Shown here piece after piece: positions 7,667 to 16,052 of a stretch of 46,515 bases of DNA. The notes under the pieces were generated by a model. It had not been told where the DNA came from. It did no database searches and worked only from the letters and a program-made list of their open reading frames with translations. The number at the start of each line of letters is the position of its first letter. Position 1 is the stretch's first letter. Origin of the DNA: Oscillospiraceae bacterium (GTDB lineage: Bacteria; Bacillota; Clostridia; Oscillospirales; Oscillospiraceae); assembly GCA_017432615.1 (NCBI GenBank), contig JAFRIV010000018.1:1-46515 (forward strand). The letters run 5' to 3'. Made by a program: the position numbers and the translations under genes.

Positions 7667-7691
7667 TTATAATGCATGGGATGTGAGGACG

Positions 7692-8417
7692 ATGGCTTAC
7701 ACTCCGCCAAAATATTATATCGTAAAACAGTCCGTCCTTGGAAAGATCCATTCCGGCGAGTGGAAGCCGGGCGCGGCCATTCCGAGCGAGCGGGAACTGA
7801 TGGCCTCGCAGGATGTCAGCAGGATCACCGTTCGGAAAGCGGTGGAGGAGCTGGAGCAGGAAGGCTATCTGTACAAGGTGCAGGGCAAAGGCACTTTTGT
7901 GCGGGGCGAGAAGAAAAAGCAGGATCTGTTTTCCCTGACAAGCTGCACGGAGGATGTGATCCGGCAGGGGATGACGCCTTCCCGCAGGCTGATCGACAGT
8001 GCGGTGGTCCCCGCAGACCCGGAAAGGCGGGATGCCCTGCGTCTGGCCGAAGGAGAAGCTGTTTTCCGCCTCTGCAGAGTCTACTGCGCCGACGGGGAGC
8101 CGATCAACTATACAAAGGCGTATCTCCCGTACAGGCTGTTCCCGGGCATCGAGCAGTATGATTTTTCCGTTCTCTCCCTGTATAAGATCCTGGAAGAAAA
8201 ATTCGGGGTCGTGATCAGGCGGGCACAGCGGACGATCGAGGCCGTGCTGGCGGACGGGGAGCTGGCGGCGCTTCTGCAGATCCATCCCGGCACGCCCATG
8301 ATCCATTTCCGGAGCGTCACGATCGGAGAAACGTCCGGGAAGGAACTGCCGATCGAGACCTTCTACAGTTATTACCGGACGGATATTTTCAAATTTTCCA
8401 TCGATCAGGTTCGCTGA
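7692..8417 (+). CDS. GntR-family transcriptional regulator with UTRA domain (HutC subfamily), 241 aa
   Basis: DNA-binding regulator. The N-terminal winged helix (residues 1-70) has the GntR pattern: GEWKPGAAIPSERELMA, then ISRITVRKAVEELEQEGYLYKVQGKGTFV. The C-terminal UTRA effector domain follows (about 90-235), with typical EGEAVFRLCRVYCADGEPINYTKAYLP and PGTPMIHFRSVTI stretches. UTRA domains bind small metabolites such as sugar phosphates, and binding usually lifts repression. The ATG at 7692 is preferred, with GAGG just upstream; an in-frame GTG at 7683 is also possible. It is the first gene of the operon, directly downstream of a consensus -10 and a candidate operator, so it very probably controls itself and the ten genes that follow in response to the imported compound or a derivative. 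Confidence 0.9.
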   Translation: MAYTPPKYYIVKQSVLGKIHSGEWKPGAAIPSERELMASQDVSRITVRKAVEELEQEGYLYKVQGKGTFVRGEKKKQDLFSLTSCTEDVIRQGMTPSRRLIDSAVVPADPERRDALRLAEGEAVFRLCRVYCADGEPINYTKAYLPYRLFPGIEQYDFSVLSLYKILEEKFGVVIRRAQRTIEAVLADGELAALLQIHPGTPMIHFRSVTIGETSGKELPIETFYSYYRTDIFKFSIDQVR

Positions 8418-8447
8418 AAAACCATTGAAAAGGAGATAGATATACTT

Positions 8448-9593
8448 ATGATGAGACCGATTAAGCTGGCGGGCAGCCAGCTGATGATGGGCGCGGGATG
8501 CCTCGCTTTCCTGAAGGATCTCGGCGCAAAAAGAGCGGCAGTCGTTGTGGGCGGCGGCAGCATGAAGCGCAGCGGGATCCTTGACCGGGTAATCGGTTAC
8601 CTGGAGGAGTCCGGCGCCGAGACGGCAGTTTTTGACGGGGTGGAAGCGGATCCGTCTTTCCGCACGGCGATGCGCGGCGCGCAGTTCATGCTTTCCTTCC
8701 AACCGGATCTGATCATCGGCCTCGGAGGAGGCAGCGCAATGGATGCTGCCAAGGCGATGTGGATCTACTATGAGCACCCGGAAATGACCACGCTGGAAGA
8801 ACTGCTGACGGCGAAGCCTTTCCCCAAACTCCGCGCCAAGGCGCGCTTCTGCTGCATTCCTTCCACAGCAGGCACGGCGTCAGAGGTCTCCCGTTCCATT
8901 GTGATCACCGGAGACGACGGGCTGAAGCACGGGCTCGGGAATATGGAGATGATGCCGGATATTGCCATCTGTGATCCGCTGGTAACGGTTTCCATGCCGC
9001 CGAAGATCACGGCGGAAACGGGCATGGATGCCATGACGCATGCGCTCGAAGCACTTGTGAGCACCAGGGCGCACTATGTTTCCGATGTGCTGGCAAAGCA
9101 GGCAGTGATCGATATTTATCACTATCTCCCGAAGGCCTACGCCGACGGGCAGGACCTGGAGGCAAGGGAAATGATGCTCAATGCCTCTACCATTGCGGGT
9201 ATGGCCTTTACCAACGTCTCTCTCGGCATCGTGCACAGCATTGCCCAGACGCTCGGCGGCGTTTATCACGTCTCCCACGGCCTGGCGGACGCCGTGATCC
9301 TTCCCTATATTATTGAATACAATTACGCGGATGCCCGTTCCAAGGAGCGGTACGACGCCATGGCGAAGGCCCTCGGAAAGGAAGACCTTGCGCAGGTGAT
9401 CTTTGAGCTGAACGACCGGCTGAATATCCCGAGAAACCTGAAGGGCGTCATCAAAGACAAAGAGGACTATTATGCCCGTCTGCCTGAACTTGCCGACATT
9501 GCCCTGAAAGACGGCTGCACCAAAACCGCCCCCATTATCCCGAGCTTGGAGGGCATGGAAGAGCTGTTCGTCCTGGTGTACGAAGGCAAGTGA
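8448..9593 (+). CDS. Iron-containing (group III) alcohol dehydrogenase, 381 aa
   Basis: NAD(P)-dependent dehydrogenase of the FucO/AdhB-like group III family, interconverting an aldehyde or ketone and an alcohol. The coenzyme loop is GLGGGSAMDAAK (about residues 92-103). The metal ligands appear as D194 and H198 in GMDAMTHALE, H263 in GIVH and H277 in VSHGLADAV. Position 267, which I recall as a conserved active-site His in FucO, is Gln here (SIAQTLGG), which may mark a different substrate. AAGGAG lies 12 bases before the ATG, a long spacing. Second gene of the operon, 30 bases after the regulator. The substrate may be an aldehyde released when a neighbouring aldolase-like enzyme cleaves its substrate; this is inference. 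Confidence 0.9.
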   Translation: MMRPIKLAGSQLMMGAGCLAFLKDLGAKRAAVVVGGGSMKRSGILDRVIGYLEESGAETAVFDGVEADPSFRTAMRGAQFMLSFQPDLIIGLGGGSAMDAAKAMWIYYEHPEMTTLEELLTAKPFPKLRAKARFCCIPSTAGTASEVSRSIVITGDDGLKHGLGNMEMMPDIAICDPLVTVSMPPKITAETGMDAMTHALEALVSTRAHYVSDVLAKQAVIDIYHYLPKAYADGQDLEAREMMLNASTIAGMAFTNVSLGIVHSIAQTLGGVYHVSHGLADAVILPYIIEYNYADARSKERYDAMAKALGKEDLAQVIFELNDRLNIPRNLKGVIKDKEDYYARLPELADIALKDGCTKTAPIIPSLEGMEELFVLVYEGK

Positions 9594-9614
9594 GCCGGCT
9601 GCTGAGGGACTGAT

Positions 9615-10409
9615 ATGACGGCGAAAGAACTTTTTCAGAAAAAATGCATTATCGGGATGGTCCATCTCCTCCCGCTGCCGGGAACGCTGAACTACACCGG
9701 GGAGATCGATGCCATCTATTCCCAGGCTATCGCGGATGCAAAGGCACTGGAAGAGGGCGGCGCCTCTGCCCTGATCGTGGAAAACATGAATGACGTGCCG
9801 GCTCCCCTCACGCTCAGCGCGGAGCAGTTCGCCTTCCTCGCGGCAGCGGCAGCGCGGGTAAAGGATGCGGTGAAGATCCCGGTGGGGATCGACGCGGCGT
9901 TTTGCGACTGGAAGGCCTCCCTTGCCATCGCAAAGGCCGTCAAAGCGGATTTTGTCCGTCTGGCTGTTTTCGTGGATCAGGTTGTCATCGCCTCCGGGCA
10001 GGTGGACCCCTGCTGCCGGGAAGCGGTAAAATACCGGAAAGAGCTCGGCGCGGAGGATATCCTCTTCCTGTGCGACGCACAGGTCAAGCACTCCTTTATG
10101 AAGGTGGACAGCATTTCCCTGATCGAGAGCGCCAAAATGGCGGAGGAGAACGGGGCGGACGCCGTCATTGTAACCGGGGCGTCCACCGGGCAGGCTACGC
10201 CGATAGAACTGATCCGGCAGGTGCGCGATGTCGTGAAAGTTCCTGTTCTGGCAGGAAGCGGCTTCTCGGCGGAAAACTGTGCCGGGCAGCTGCCGTATAT
10301 AGACGGCGCCATCGTCGGCTCTTCCTTTAAAGAAGGCGGCGTGCTGACAAAGCCGGTGGATGTGGAAAGGGTCAGAGCGCTCATGGAAAAAGTGAGAGAA
10401 AACAGCTGA
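9615..10409 (+). CDS. BtpA/SgcQ-family TIM-barrel protein, 264 aa
   Basis: The N-terminus has the family signature IIGMVHLLPLPGTLNY (residues 12-27), followed by DAKALEEGGASALIVENMNDVP, and near the C-terminus VPVLAGSGFSAENCAGQLPYIDGAIVGSSFKEGG. These are hallmarks of the BtpA/SgcQ family (PF03437), a beta/alpha barrel. BtpA was linked to photosystem I accumulation in cyanobacteria, and SgcQ belongs to an uncharacterised sugar operon in E. coli; no reaction is established that I know of. A phosphate-binding site in the C-terminal GSGF/IVGSS region is likely by analogy with other TIM barrels. It lies 21 bases after the dehydrogenase and 15 before the TrpA-like gene, so two different barrel enzymes are made together. 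Confidence 0.88.
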   Translation: MTAKELFQKKCIIGMVHLLPLPGTLNYTGEIDAIYSQAIADAKALEEGGASALIVENMNDVPAPLTLSAEQFAFLAAAAARVKDAVKIPVGIDAAFCDWKASLAIAKAVKADFVRLAVFVDQVVIASGQVDPCCREAVKYRKELGAEDILFLCDAQVKHSFMKVDSISLIESAKMAEENGADAVIVTGASTGQATPIELIRQVRDVVKVPVLAGSGFSAENCAGQLPYIDGAIVGSSFKEGGVLTKPVDVERVRALMEKVRENS

Positions 10410-10424
10410 GGAGGAGACACTGCA

Positions 10425-11147
10425 ATGAAAGTGATCTGTTATCTGTCTTATGGCTATCCGTCGATCGACTATAGCCTGAAAATGGCCAAATGCTATTATG
10501 AGGCCGGGGCGGACATGATGGAGTGCAGCCTCCCGGCGAGAGACCCGTATATCGATTCCGAGTTTATTGCGGGCCGCATGGCGGATGCCCTCGCCGCCTG
10601 TGACGACTATGACGTCTATCTGGAAAAGCTGGGTGAATTTCGAAAGGAGAACCCGGATTTTCCCGTCACCTTCCTGCTGTATGAGCACACCATGCTTGAA
10701 ATCGGCATCGACAAGCTGGTCGCATTTATGAAAAAATATGATATCCGCAATATCATTTATGCGGGCAACATCGATCATCCGGAAGTCAAAAAGCATCTGA
10801 TCGAGGAAGGCATCGGCATCTGCTGCCCGGTCAATCACCACATGGTCGAGAAGGATATTGAAGAGGCCGTTCATACCAACGGTTTTACCTACATGGAGGC
10901 AAGGCCGCTCACCGGGTCCAAAGAAGGGTATGAGGAGCTCGAGCCGTGTATCCGCACCCTGCGGGAAAGAGGCATCGACAGGCCGATCTACTGCGGCGTA
11001 GGGATCCACACGGTGGAGGATGTGATCTACGCCAAACGTGCCGGAGGAGACGGCGTCTTCATCGGCAGTACGCTGATCAAACTGTATGACCGGCCGGAAG
11101 AAATGAAAAAAACCATTGCGGAATTCAAAGCAGCCGCCAACGGCTGA
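10425..11147 (+). CDS. Stand-alone TrpA-like TIM-barrel lyase, 240 aa
   Basis: The sequence has tryptophan-synthase-alpha character: MKVICYLSYGYPSIDYSL at the start, then MMECSLPARDPYIDS (residues 31-45), aligning with the TrpA segment ELGVPFSDPLADG. Both catalytic acids of TrpA (Glu49 and Asp60 in the enteric enzyme) have counterparts here, E33 and D44, with the same 11-residue spacing. The C-terminal phosphate-binding part is YCGVGIHTVEDVIYAKRAGGDGVFIGSTLIK. There is no TrpB partner or other trp gene in the window, and length is slightly under the 260-270 of true TrpA. Together with a nucleoside-type transporter this suggests a retro-aldol type cleavage in a catabolic pathway. GGAGG lies upstream of the ATG. 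Product and substrate are unknown. Confidence 0.85.
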   Translation: MKVICYLSYGYPSIDYSLKMAKCYYEAGADMMECSLPARDPYIDSEFIAGRMADALAACDDYDVYLEKLGEFRKENPDFPVTFLLYEHTMLEIGIDKLVAFMKKYDIRNIIYAGNIDHPEVKKHLIEEGIGICCPVNHHMVEKDIEEAVHTNGFTYMEARPLTGSKEGYEELEPCIRTLRERGIDRPIYCGVGIHTVEDVIYAKRAGGDGVFIGSTLIKLYDRPEEMKKTIAEFKAAANG

Positions 11148-11215
11148 AAGATGGTCTGAATACCGGATAATACCATGCTTATGGTTTATCAATAATCAAA
11201 AAAGGAGAAAGAACA

Positions 11216-12379
11216 ATGAAAAAATTCCTGGCAATCGTCCTCGCTCTGTCCATGGTCTTTGCACTTTGTGCAGTTTCGGCTTCGGCAGACAGCAAACTGA
11301 AGATCGGCTTCGTAACAAGTGCAGCCGGCGCAAATGACAACGGCTATAACCGTTCCGCAGTCGAAGCCGTAAAAGCCTGTGCAGAAGAATTCGGCTTTGA
11401 CTACAAAATCGTAGAACCCTCCGCATCCCTTACGGTCGGCCAGGCAATTGAAGCTCTCGCAGAAGACGGCTTTGACATGGTCCTGAATCTCGAGTACGAC
11501 TTCGCAGCCCTGATCAACGGCACCGGCGCGACCGGCAACGTTCCCATTGCCGAGCAGTATCCGGATGTCACCTTCGTTATTTTCAACGACAACCCCAACG
11601 TCAATGAAGACGGCTCTGTAAAATTCAGCAATGTCTACTCCTGCATGTTCAACGTCAACGAGGCATCCTACCTCGCCGGCTACCTCTCCGTCTATGTCAA
11701 TGAAAATCTGGACAAGCTCTTCCCCGAAGGCTACAGCTTCACCCCGACTTCGGAAGCACGCGGGATCGGCTTTGTGGGCGGCACCGACTCTGCCGGTATC
11801 CGGGTATTCTCCTACGGCTTTATGGAAGGCATCCAGGCAGCTGCGGAAGAACTGGGCGGCGTTTCGTATGACTACTACCCCGTTTATGATGCAGGCTTTG
11901 TAGATTCTGCAGCAGGCAACACCACTGCGGGCAATATGTATCAGCGCGGTGCAAACGTTGTCTTTGCTGATTGTGGGAATGTAGGCGACGGGATCACAGA
12001 GCGCGCAGAAGCCGACGGCAAGCTGGCCATCCAGGTTGATGCAAACCTTGATGATACGCACCCCGGCCACATCCTGACGTCTGTTCTCAAGATCACCGGT
12101 GTTCCCACCCGTTCTCTGATTGAAGCGAAAGTCAACGGCACGATCGACCAGCTTGACAATCTCCTGAACTTCTCCCTCGGCTCCGGTGCATCCGGCATCA
12201 CCGACCTGGCAACCATTTCCGGCTTTGTTGCCGACAAGGACTGCTGGGATGAAATCGTTGCAAAAGTGAATGACAAGGCGGAGAAGATCGGCTCGGGCGA
12301 AATCGTTGTCACCAATGCCCAGAACGGCGATGAGTTTGATCCTGCCTCCTGCCCGCTGGTCGTTGTCAAGTCCAACTGA
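11216..12379 (+). CDS. BMP-family (PnrA-like) nucleoside-type substrate-binding protein, 387 aa
   Basis: Extracytoplasmic binding component of a BMP/PnrA-type ABC importer; characterised relatives bind purine or pyrimidine nucleosides. The signal peptide is residues 1-24, ending VSASA|DS. The mature part opens with LKIGFVTSAAGANDNGYNRSAVEAV, the typical BMP opening in which Asp and Asn contact the nucleoside, and continues with VGFVGGTDSAGIRVFSYGF. No lipobox is seen: the only Cys in the leader is in FALCAV, with Leu rather than a small residue before it. This is unexpected for a Gram-positive binding protein. AAAGGAG lies before the ATG. It is separated from the ATPase gene by a strong hairpin, which probably keeps this gene expressed above the membrane components. 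Confidence 0.9.
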   Translation: MKKFLAIVLALSMVFALCAVSASADSKLKIGFVTSAAGANDNGYNRSAVEAVKACAEEFGFDYKIVEPSASLTVGQAIEALAEDGFDMVLNLEYDFAALINGTGATGNVPIAEQYPDVTFVIFNDNPNVNEDGSVKFSNVYSCMFNVNEASYLAGYLSVYVNENLDKLFPEGYSFTPTSEARGIGFVGGTDSAGIRVFSYGFMEGIQAAAEELGGVSYDYYPVYDAGFVDSAAGNTTAGNMYQRGANVVFADCGNVGDGITERAEADGKLAIQVDANLDDTHPGHILTSVLKITGVPTRSLIEAKVNGTIDQLDNLLNFSLGSGASGITDLATISGFVADKDCWDEIVAKVNDKAEKIGSGEIVVTNAQNGDEFDPASCPLVVVKSN

Positions 12380-12430
12380 TTACCAGTTTTTGTAAGAGCA
12401 AAACCGGGCTTTACAAGGTCATAAACTGAG

Positions 12431-12473
12431 AGAACTTGCAATGCTCAATCGAAAGATCAGCATTGCAGGTTCT
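12431..12473 (+). terminator. Intercistronic hairpin (attenuator or mRNA 3' stabiliser)
   Basis: A 15-base arm (12431-12445) pairs with 12459-12473 with one G-U pair, loop of 13, followed by TTTCTAAAA. The U tract is short, so leaky termination or protection of the binding-protein mRNA are both possible. Confidence 0.65.
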
Positions 12474-12505
12474 TTTCTAAAATCCCCTCTGATCGGAGAT
12501 GCGAC

Positions 12506-14047
12506 ATGAATGTAATTGAGACTGTAGATCTGACAAAGCGTTTTGGCAATTTTACAGCCAATGACAAAATTAATCTGACCGTTGAAAAGAACGAGATCAA
12601 ATGTATATGTGGTGAAAATGGGGCAGGAAAATCCACCTTGATGAATATGCTGTATGGCGCACTGCAGCCGACGTCCGGCAAGATCCTGATCAACGGGAAA
12701 GAAGTGCATTTCAAAAGCCCTGTCGATGCGATCGCATGCGGGATCGGCATGGTCCATCAGCATTCCAAGCTGGTTCCCAGTCTGACGGTCTATGAGAACA
12801 TCATGCTGGGGATCGAGATATCCAAAAAAGCGGGAAAATTCAACTCCCCGTTTATTGACGAAAAGGAAGAGCGCCGCCAGGTGCAGGAGCTCATTGAAAA
12901 ATATCATTTTCAGCTCAACGCTGAGGACAAGGTTGCAGATCTTTCCGTCGGCCAGTGCCAGCAGCTGGAAATACTGAAAATGCTTTATCGGAATGTCGAC
13001 ATTCTCATTCTCGATGAACCGACTTCCGTCCTGACGCCGCAGGAGGTAGACTGGCTGATCGACAACCTGAAAAACCTGAGCCGTCAGGGGAAGACGATAC
13101 TGGTCATCACCCATAAGCTTCGGGAAGTGATGGCTGTCAGCGATTCTGTAACGGTGATCCGCCAGGGGAAAGTGATCGGCGTTGCCAGAACAAAAGATAC
13201 CAACGAGCGGGAACTGGCCCAGATGATGGTGGGGAGAGACGTGGTCCTTACTGTCAGCAACGAAAACGGCGGGGAACCCGGCTCTGATACGGTGTATGAA
13301 GTCAGCGGACTGTGCACCAATAACCATCTCGGACTTGATGTGCTGAAAAATGTCAGTTTTCAAATCCATAACCGGGAAATCTACGGCATAGCGGGCGTGG
13401 AAGGGAACGGCCAGAGTGAACTGATCAAGGTGCTGACGGGCATCATGCTCGCTACCAAAGGTTCTGTCCGTCTCTTTGGGGAGGACATTACGAATCTGTG
13501 GCCGGATGAACTGCGCCGTAAGAAGATCGGGATCATCCCGGAGGATCGATACAAACATGGTCTTTGCCGGGACATGACCCTGGCGGACAACTGCTCTGCC
13601 GGATATCTGGATGACGCGGAGATCACAAGGCGCGGGATCCTGAACCGGAAAAACATGCAGAAACGCTGCCACGATTATATTGAAAAATACGATATCCGTA
13701 TCGCGGATGAATATGGAAATGTCTCCCAGTGCTCCGGCGGCAATGCCCAGAAGCTGATCATCGCCAGAGAGTTTGAAAGCAGCCCCAGGCTGATCATTGC
13801 CTGCCAGCCGACACGCGGGGTAGACGTCGGATCCATTGAATATATTCACCAGTGCCTGCTGGATTTTCGGAATAAAGGCTATTCCGTGCTTCTGATTTCC
13901 AGCGAGCTTTCTGAGATTATGAGCCTTTCCGACCGGGTGGGCGTCATGTATAAGGGCGAGATCATCGGAGAAGCGGATCCCAAAACCGCTTCGGTGGCAG
14001 ATATCGGGCTGCTGATGGCCGGGACGATCCCGGAAGGAATGAGGTGA
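12506..14047 (+). CDS. Nucleoside-type ABC transporter ATPase with two ABC domains, 513 aa
   Basis: Double ATPase of the RbsA/YufO (NupO-like) type that energises BMP-family importers. Domain 1 has Walker A GENGAGKS (36-43), signature LSVGQCQQ and Walker [14 protein letters not shown], then H-loop VITHK. Domain 2 (from about residue 260) has the degenerate P-loop GVEGNGQSE (about 297-305), lacking the Lys as is usual in this family, a signature CSGGNAQK, and [12 protein letters not shown] in place of a standard Walker B. CGGAG lies before the ATG. It is separated by 7 bases from the first permease gene. With the BMP protein and two permeases it forms a complete importer. Length and architecture are normal. 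Confidence 0.92.
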   Translation: MNVIETVDLTKRFGNFTANDKINLTVEKNEIKCICGENGAGKSTLMNMLYGALQPTSGKILINGKEVHFKSPVDAIACGIGMVHQHSKLVPSLTVYENIMLGIEISKKAGKFNSPFIDEKEERRQVQELIEKYHFQLNAEDKVADLSVGQCQQLEILKMLYRNVDILILDEPTSVLTPQEVDWLIDNLKNLSRQGKTILVITHKLREVMAVSDSVTVIRQGKVIGVARTKDTNERELAQMMVGRDVVLTVSNENGGEPGSDTVYEVSGLCTNNHLGLDVLKNVSFQIHNREIYGIAGVEGNGQSELIKVLTGIMLATKGSVRLFGEDITNLWPDELRRKKIGIIPEDRYKHGLCRDMTLADNCSAGYLDDAEITRRGILNRKNMQKRCHDYIEKYDIRIADEYGNVSQCSGGNAQKLIIAREFESSPRLIIACQPTRGVDVGSIEYIHQCLLDFRNKGYSVLLISSELSEIMSLSDRVGVMYKGEIIGEADPKTASVADIGLLMAGTIPEGMR

Positions 14048-14053
14048 GCCGTT

Positions 14054-15115
14054 ATGAGAAATCACATCGGGAAAAAAATCATCAACTCCATCCTCCCTGT
14101 CGCGCTTGCTTTTACTATCGGAGGTATCATCATTGCCCTGCTCGGCAGCAATCCATTTGAAGTCTACGGCGTGATGATCCGGAAATCTCTCATGGAGATG
14201 AAGGGCATTACCCGGACACTTCAGCTGGCGTCTCCGCTGCTGCTCACCGGCATCGCCATCTCCCTCTGCTTCAAAGCCAATATCTTCAACATGGGTATCG
14301 AGGGGCAGCTGGTTTTCGGCGGGTTCATGGCAGGCATTTTCGGCAGCTATGTCACGATTCCGAATCCTGTCCTGCATATTCTGCTGTGCTTTGCCGTCGG
14401 TATCGCCTGCGCTTTGGCGTTTGCACTGATCCCGGCTGTTCTGCGTGCTTATTATCACGTGGATGAAATGGTTGTTACGCTGGTTTTGAACTACGCAATG
14501 GCAAAAGTCCTGGAATATCTGTCTACTTCTGTGTTCCGCGATGCAGGGTCGGGATATGTTTGCACGCCCGCCGTACAGAAAACAGCAAAATTCTTCCTCC
14601 TGGGGAAGACGAAAATGACAGCGTTTGTCTTTGTCTCCTTTGCTGTTTTCCTGATCATTTCTTTCATCATGACCCGCACGAAGCTCGGTTATTCTATCGA
14701 AGCGCTTGGAAAGAACCCTGACTTTGCCGAGGCCACCGGCCTGCACTCCCGCAAAAAGGTCATGACGCTGATGCTCCTCTCCGGCGCGGTTTCCGGCATC
14801 GCCGGGACAGGGTGGATGCTGGCGGAAAAGACATTCTATACGTTGGACTTTTCCGGAAGTCCCGGCCTCGGATGGGACGGCATGCTCATTGCCCTGCTCG
14901 GACGGCATTCTCCCGCGGGGATCTTTGTCGCAGCGATCTTCTACAGCGCTCTGAAGACAGGCTCGGAAAAAATCGGCCTTTATACCGACGTTCCGAATGA
15001 GATCGTTTCGGTCATTCAGGGCTTGATGATCCTTTTCCTGTCCATTCAGTTTCTGGACGAACGGTTCGGCCTGTTTGAAAAACTCAAACAGAAGAAAGCA
15101 GATAAGGAGGGCTGA
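14054..15115 (+). CDS. Nucleoside-type ABC transporter permease 1 (NupP/YufP-like), 353 aa
   Basis: Polytopic inner membrane component of the BMP-type importer, BPD_transp_2 superfamily (COG4603-like). It has about nine to ten hydrophobic segments and the characteristic NIFNMGIEGQLVFGGFMAG stretch near residue 77, shared by this permease group. The centre (EALGKNPDFAEATGLHSRKKVMTLMLLSGAVSGIAG) is the conserved cytoplasmic loop that contacts the ATPase. The C-terminus is charged and short. It starts 7 bases after the ATPase gene and ends 2 bases before the second permease, so the pair is translationally linked. Substrate specificity cannot be read from the permease but the family is nucleoside-linked. 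Confidence 0.92.
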   Translation: MRNHIGKKIINSILPVALAFTIGGIIIALLGSNPFEVYGVMIRKSLMEMKGITRTLQLASPLLLTGIAISLCFKANIFNMGIEGQLVFGGFMAGIFGSYVTIPNPVLHILLCFAVGIACALAFALIPAVLRAYYHVDEMVVTLVLNYAMAKVLEYLSTSVFRDAGSGYVCTPAVQKTAKFFLLGKTKMTAFVFVSFAVFLIISFIMTRTKLGYSIEALGKNPDFAEATGLHSRKKVMTLMLLSGAVSGIAGTGWMLAEKTFYTLDFSGSPGLGWDGMLIALLGRHSPAGIFVAAIFYSALKTGSEKIGLYTDVPNEIVSVIQGLMILFLSIQFLDERFGLFEKLKQKKADKEG

Positions 15116-15117
15116 TC

Positions 15118-16035
15118 ATGAGAGGGTTGGACAGTATTCTTTACGAATCCATTGTGTATCTCACGCCGACGCTCCTTTGCGTTCTGGGCGGGATCTTTGC
15201 CTACAAGGCGAATGTGCTCAATATTGCACTGGAAGGCATGATGCTGGCAGGGGCATTCGTCTCAGTCCTGGTTGCACACAGCCATGAAAACAAATTGTTC
15301 CTTGCCTATCTTGCGGCTTTTGCCGTGTGTATCTTCCTGGGACTGGTTTTTTCCGTTCTCGGAGTCACACTGAAAGGCAACGTGATCATCATCGGGCTTG
15401 CTATCAATATGCTGGTACCTGCCGTGGCGGGGTTTGTCATGAAGCTGATGTCACTGGCAAGCATCCCGGTAAAATGGTTTTCTACCAACAGCATCATGAT
15501 CAGCATCCCGGTAATCAGGGATATTCCCATTCTCGGACCGCTCTTCAGCGGACACCCGCCGATCACGTATATCTCCTATCTCCTTATCCTTGTAATGTAT
15601 CTGCTGATGTATAAAACAAAATTCGGCGTGCATGTCCGTGTGGTGGGTGAAAACGAGGATGCGGCAATCAACCTCGGCCTGAATACCAAAAAATACAAGA
15701 TCCTTGCGGTCCTGATCGGCGCGGGCTGCTGCGGCCTGGCCGGTACAGATCTTGCCCTGGAAAGACTGTCCCTTTATACCAACAACATGACCGCCGGCAG
15801 AGGTTTTATTGCCATTGCGGCGATTTACTGCGGCCGGGGCGATCCGCTCAAGTGTACCCTCTATGCCATTCTGTTCAGCATCACCAATGCAGTTGCGGAA
15901 TACTTCTCCCTTCTCGTTTCCGCCTCTCTGCTGCTGAAGGTGGTCCCCTATGTGGTAATGGTCGTTGTGCTTTCAGCAGCCTCCGCCCTGAACCGCAGGA
16001 ATTCCCGTACGCGCGGGGCTTTTTCTGAAAACTGA
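15118..16035 (+). CDS. Nucleoside-type ABC transporter permease 2 (NupQ/YufQ-like), 305 aa
   Basis: Second membrane subunit of the importer (COG1079-like). The family stretch ANVLNIALEGMMLAGAFVSV is at about residues 38-57, and the coupling loop RVVGENEDAAINLGLNTKKYKILAVLIGAGCCGLAG at about 175-210. About eight hydrophobic segments cover the sequence. The ATG lies almost directly after the stop of permease 1, with AAGGAGG inside the end of that gene. The C-terminus is Arg/Asn-rich and cytoplasmic. It forms a heterodimer with permease 1 by analogy with the family. The next gene, the hydrolase, starts 17 bases later with its own GGAGG, indicating continued co-transcription. Confidence 0.92.
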   Translation: MRGLDSILYESIVYLTPTLLCVLGGIFAYKANVLNIALEGMMLAGAFVSVLVAHSHENKLFLAYLAAFAVCIFLGLVFSVLGVTLKGNVIIIGLAINMLVPAVAGFVMKLMSLASIPVKWFSTNSIMISIPVIRDIPILGPLFSGHPPITYISYLLILVMYLLMYKTKFGVHVRVVGENEDAAINLGLNTKKYKILAVLIGAGCCGLAGTDLALERLSLYTNNMTAGRGFIAIAAIYCGRGDPLKCTLYAILFSITNAVAEYFSLLVSASLLLKVVPYVVMVVVLSAASALNRRNSRTRGAFSEN

Positions 16036-16052
16036 TCCGGAGGACGGCTGTT

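Noticed and set aside
10425-11147. Annotation as tryptophan synthase alpha chain (trpA)
   Set aside because: No trpB or other trp genes, shorter length and a catabolic operon context; only fold and catalytic acids are shared.
8880-11192. 770-codon minus-strand ORF under the dehydrogenase, BtpA and TrpA-like genes
   Set aside because: Shadow of three genes with clear family motifs on the plus strand; no start signals and a His/Arg/Gly-rich nonsense composition.
12419-14908. 829-codon minus-strand ORF under the ABC ATPase and permease
   Set aside because: Antisense shadow of motif-bearing ABC genes.
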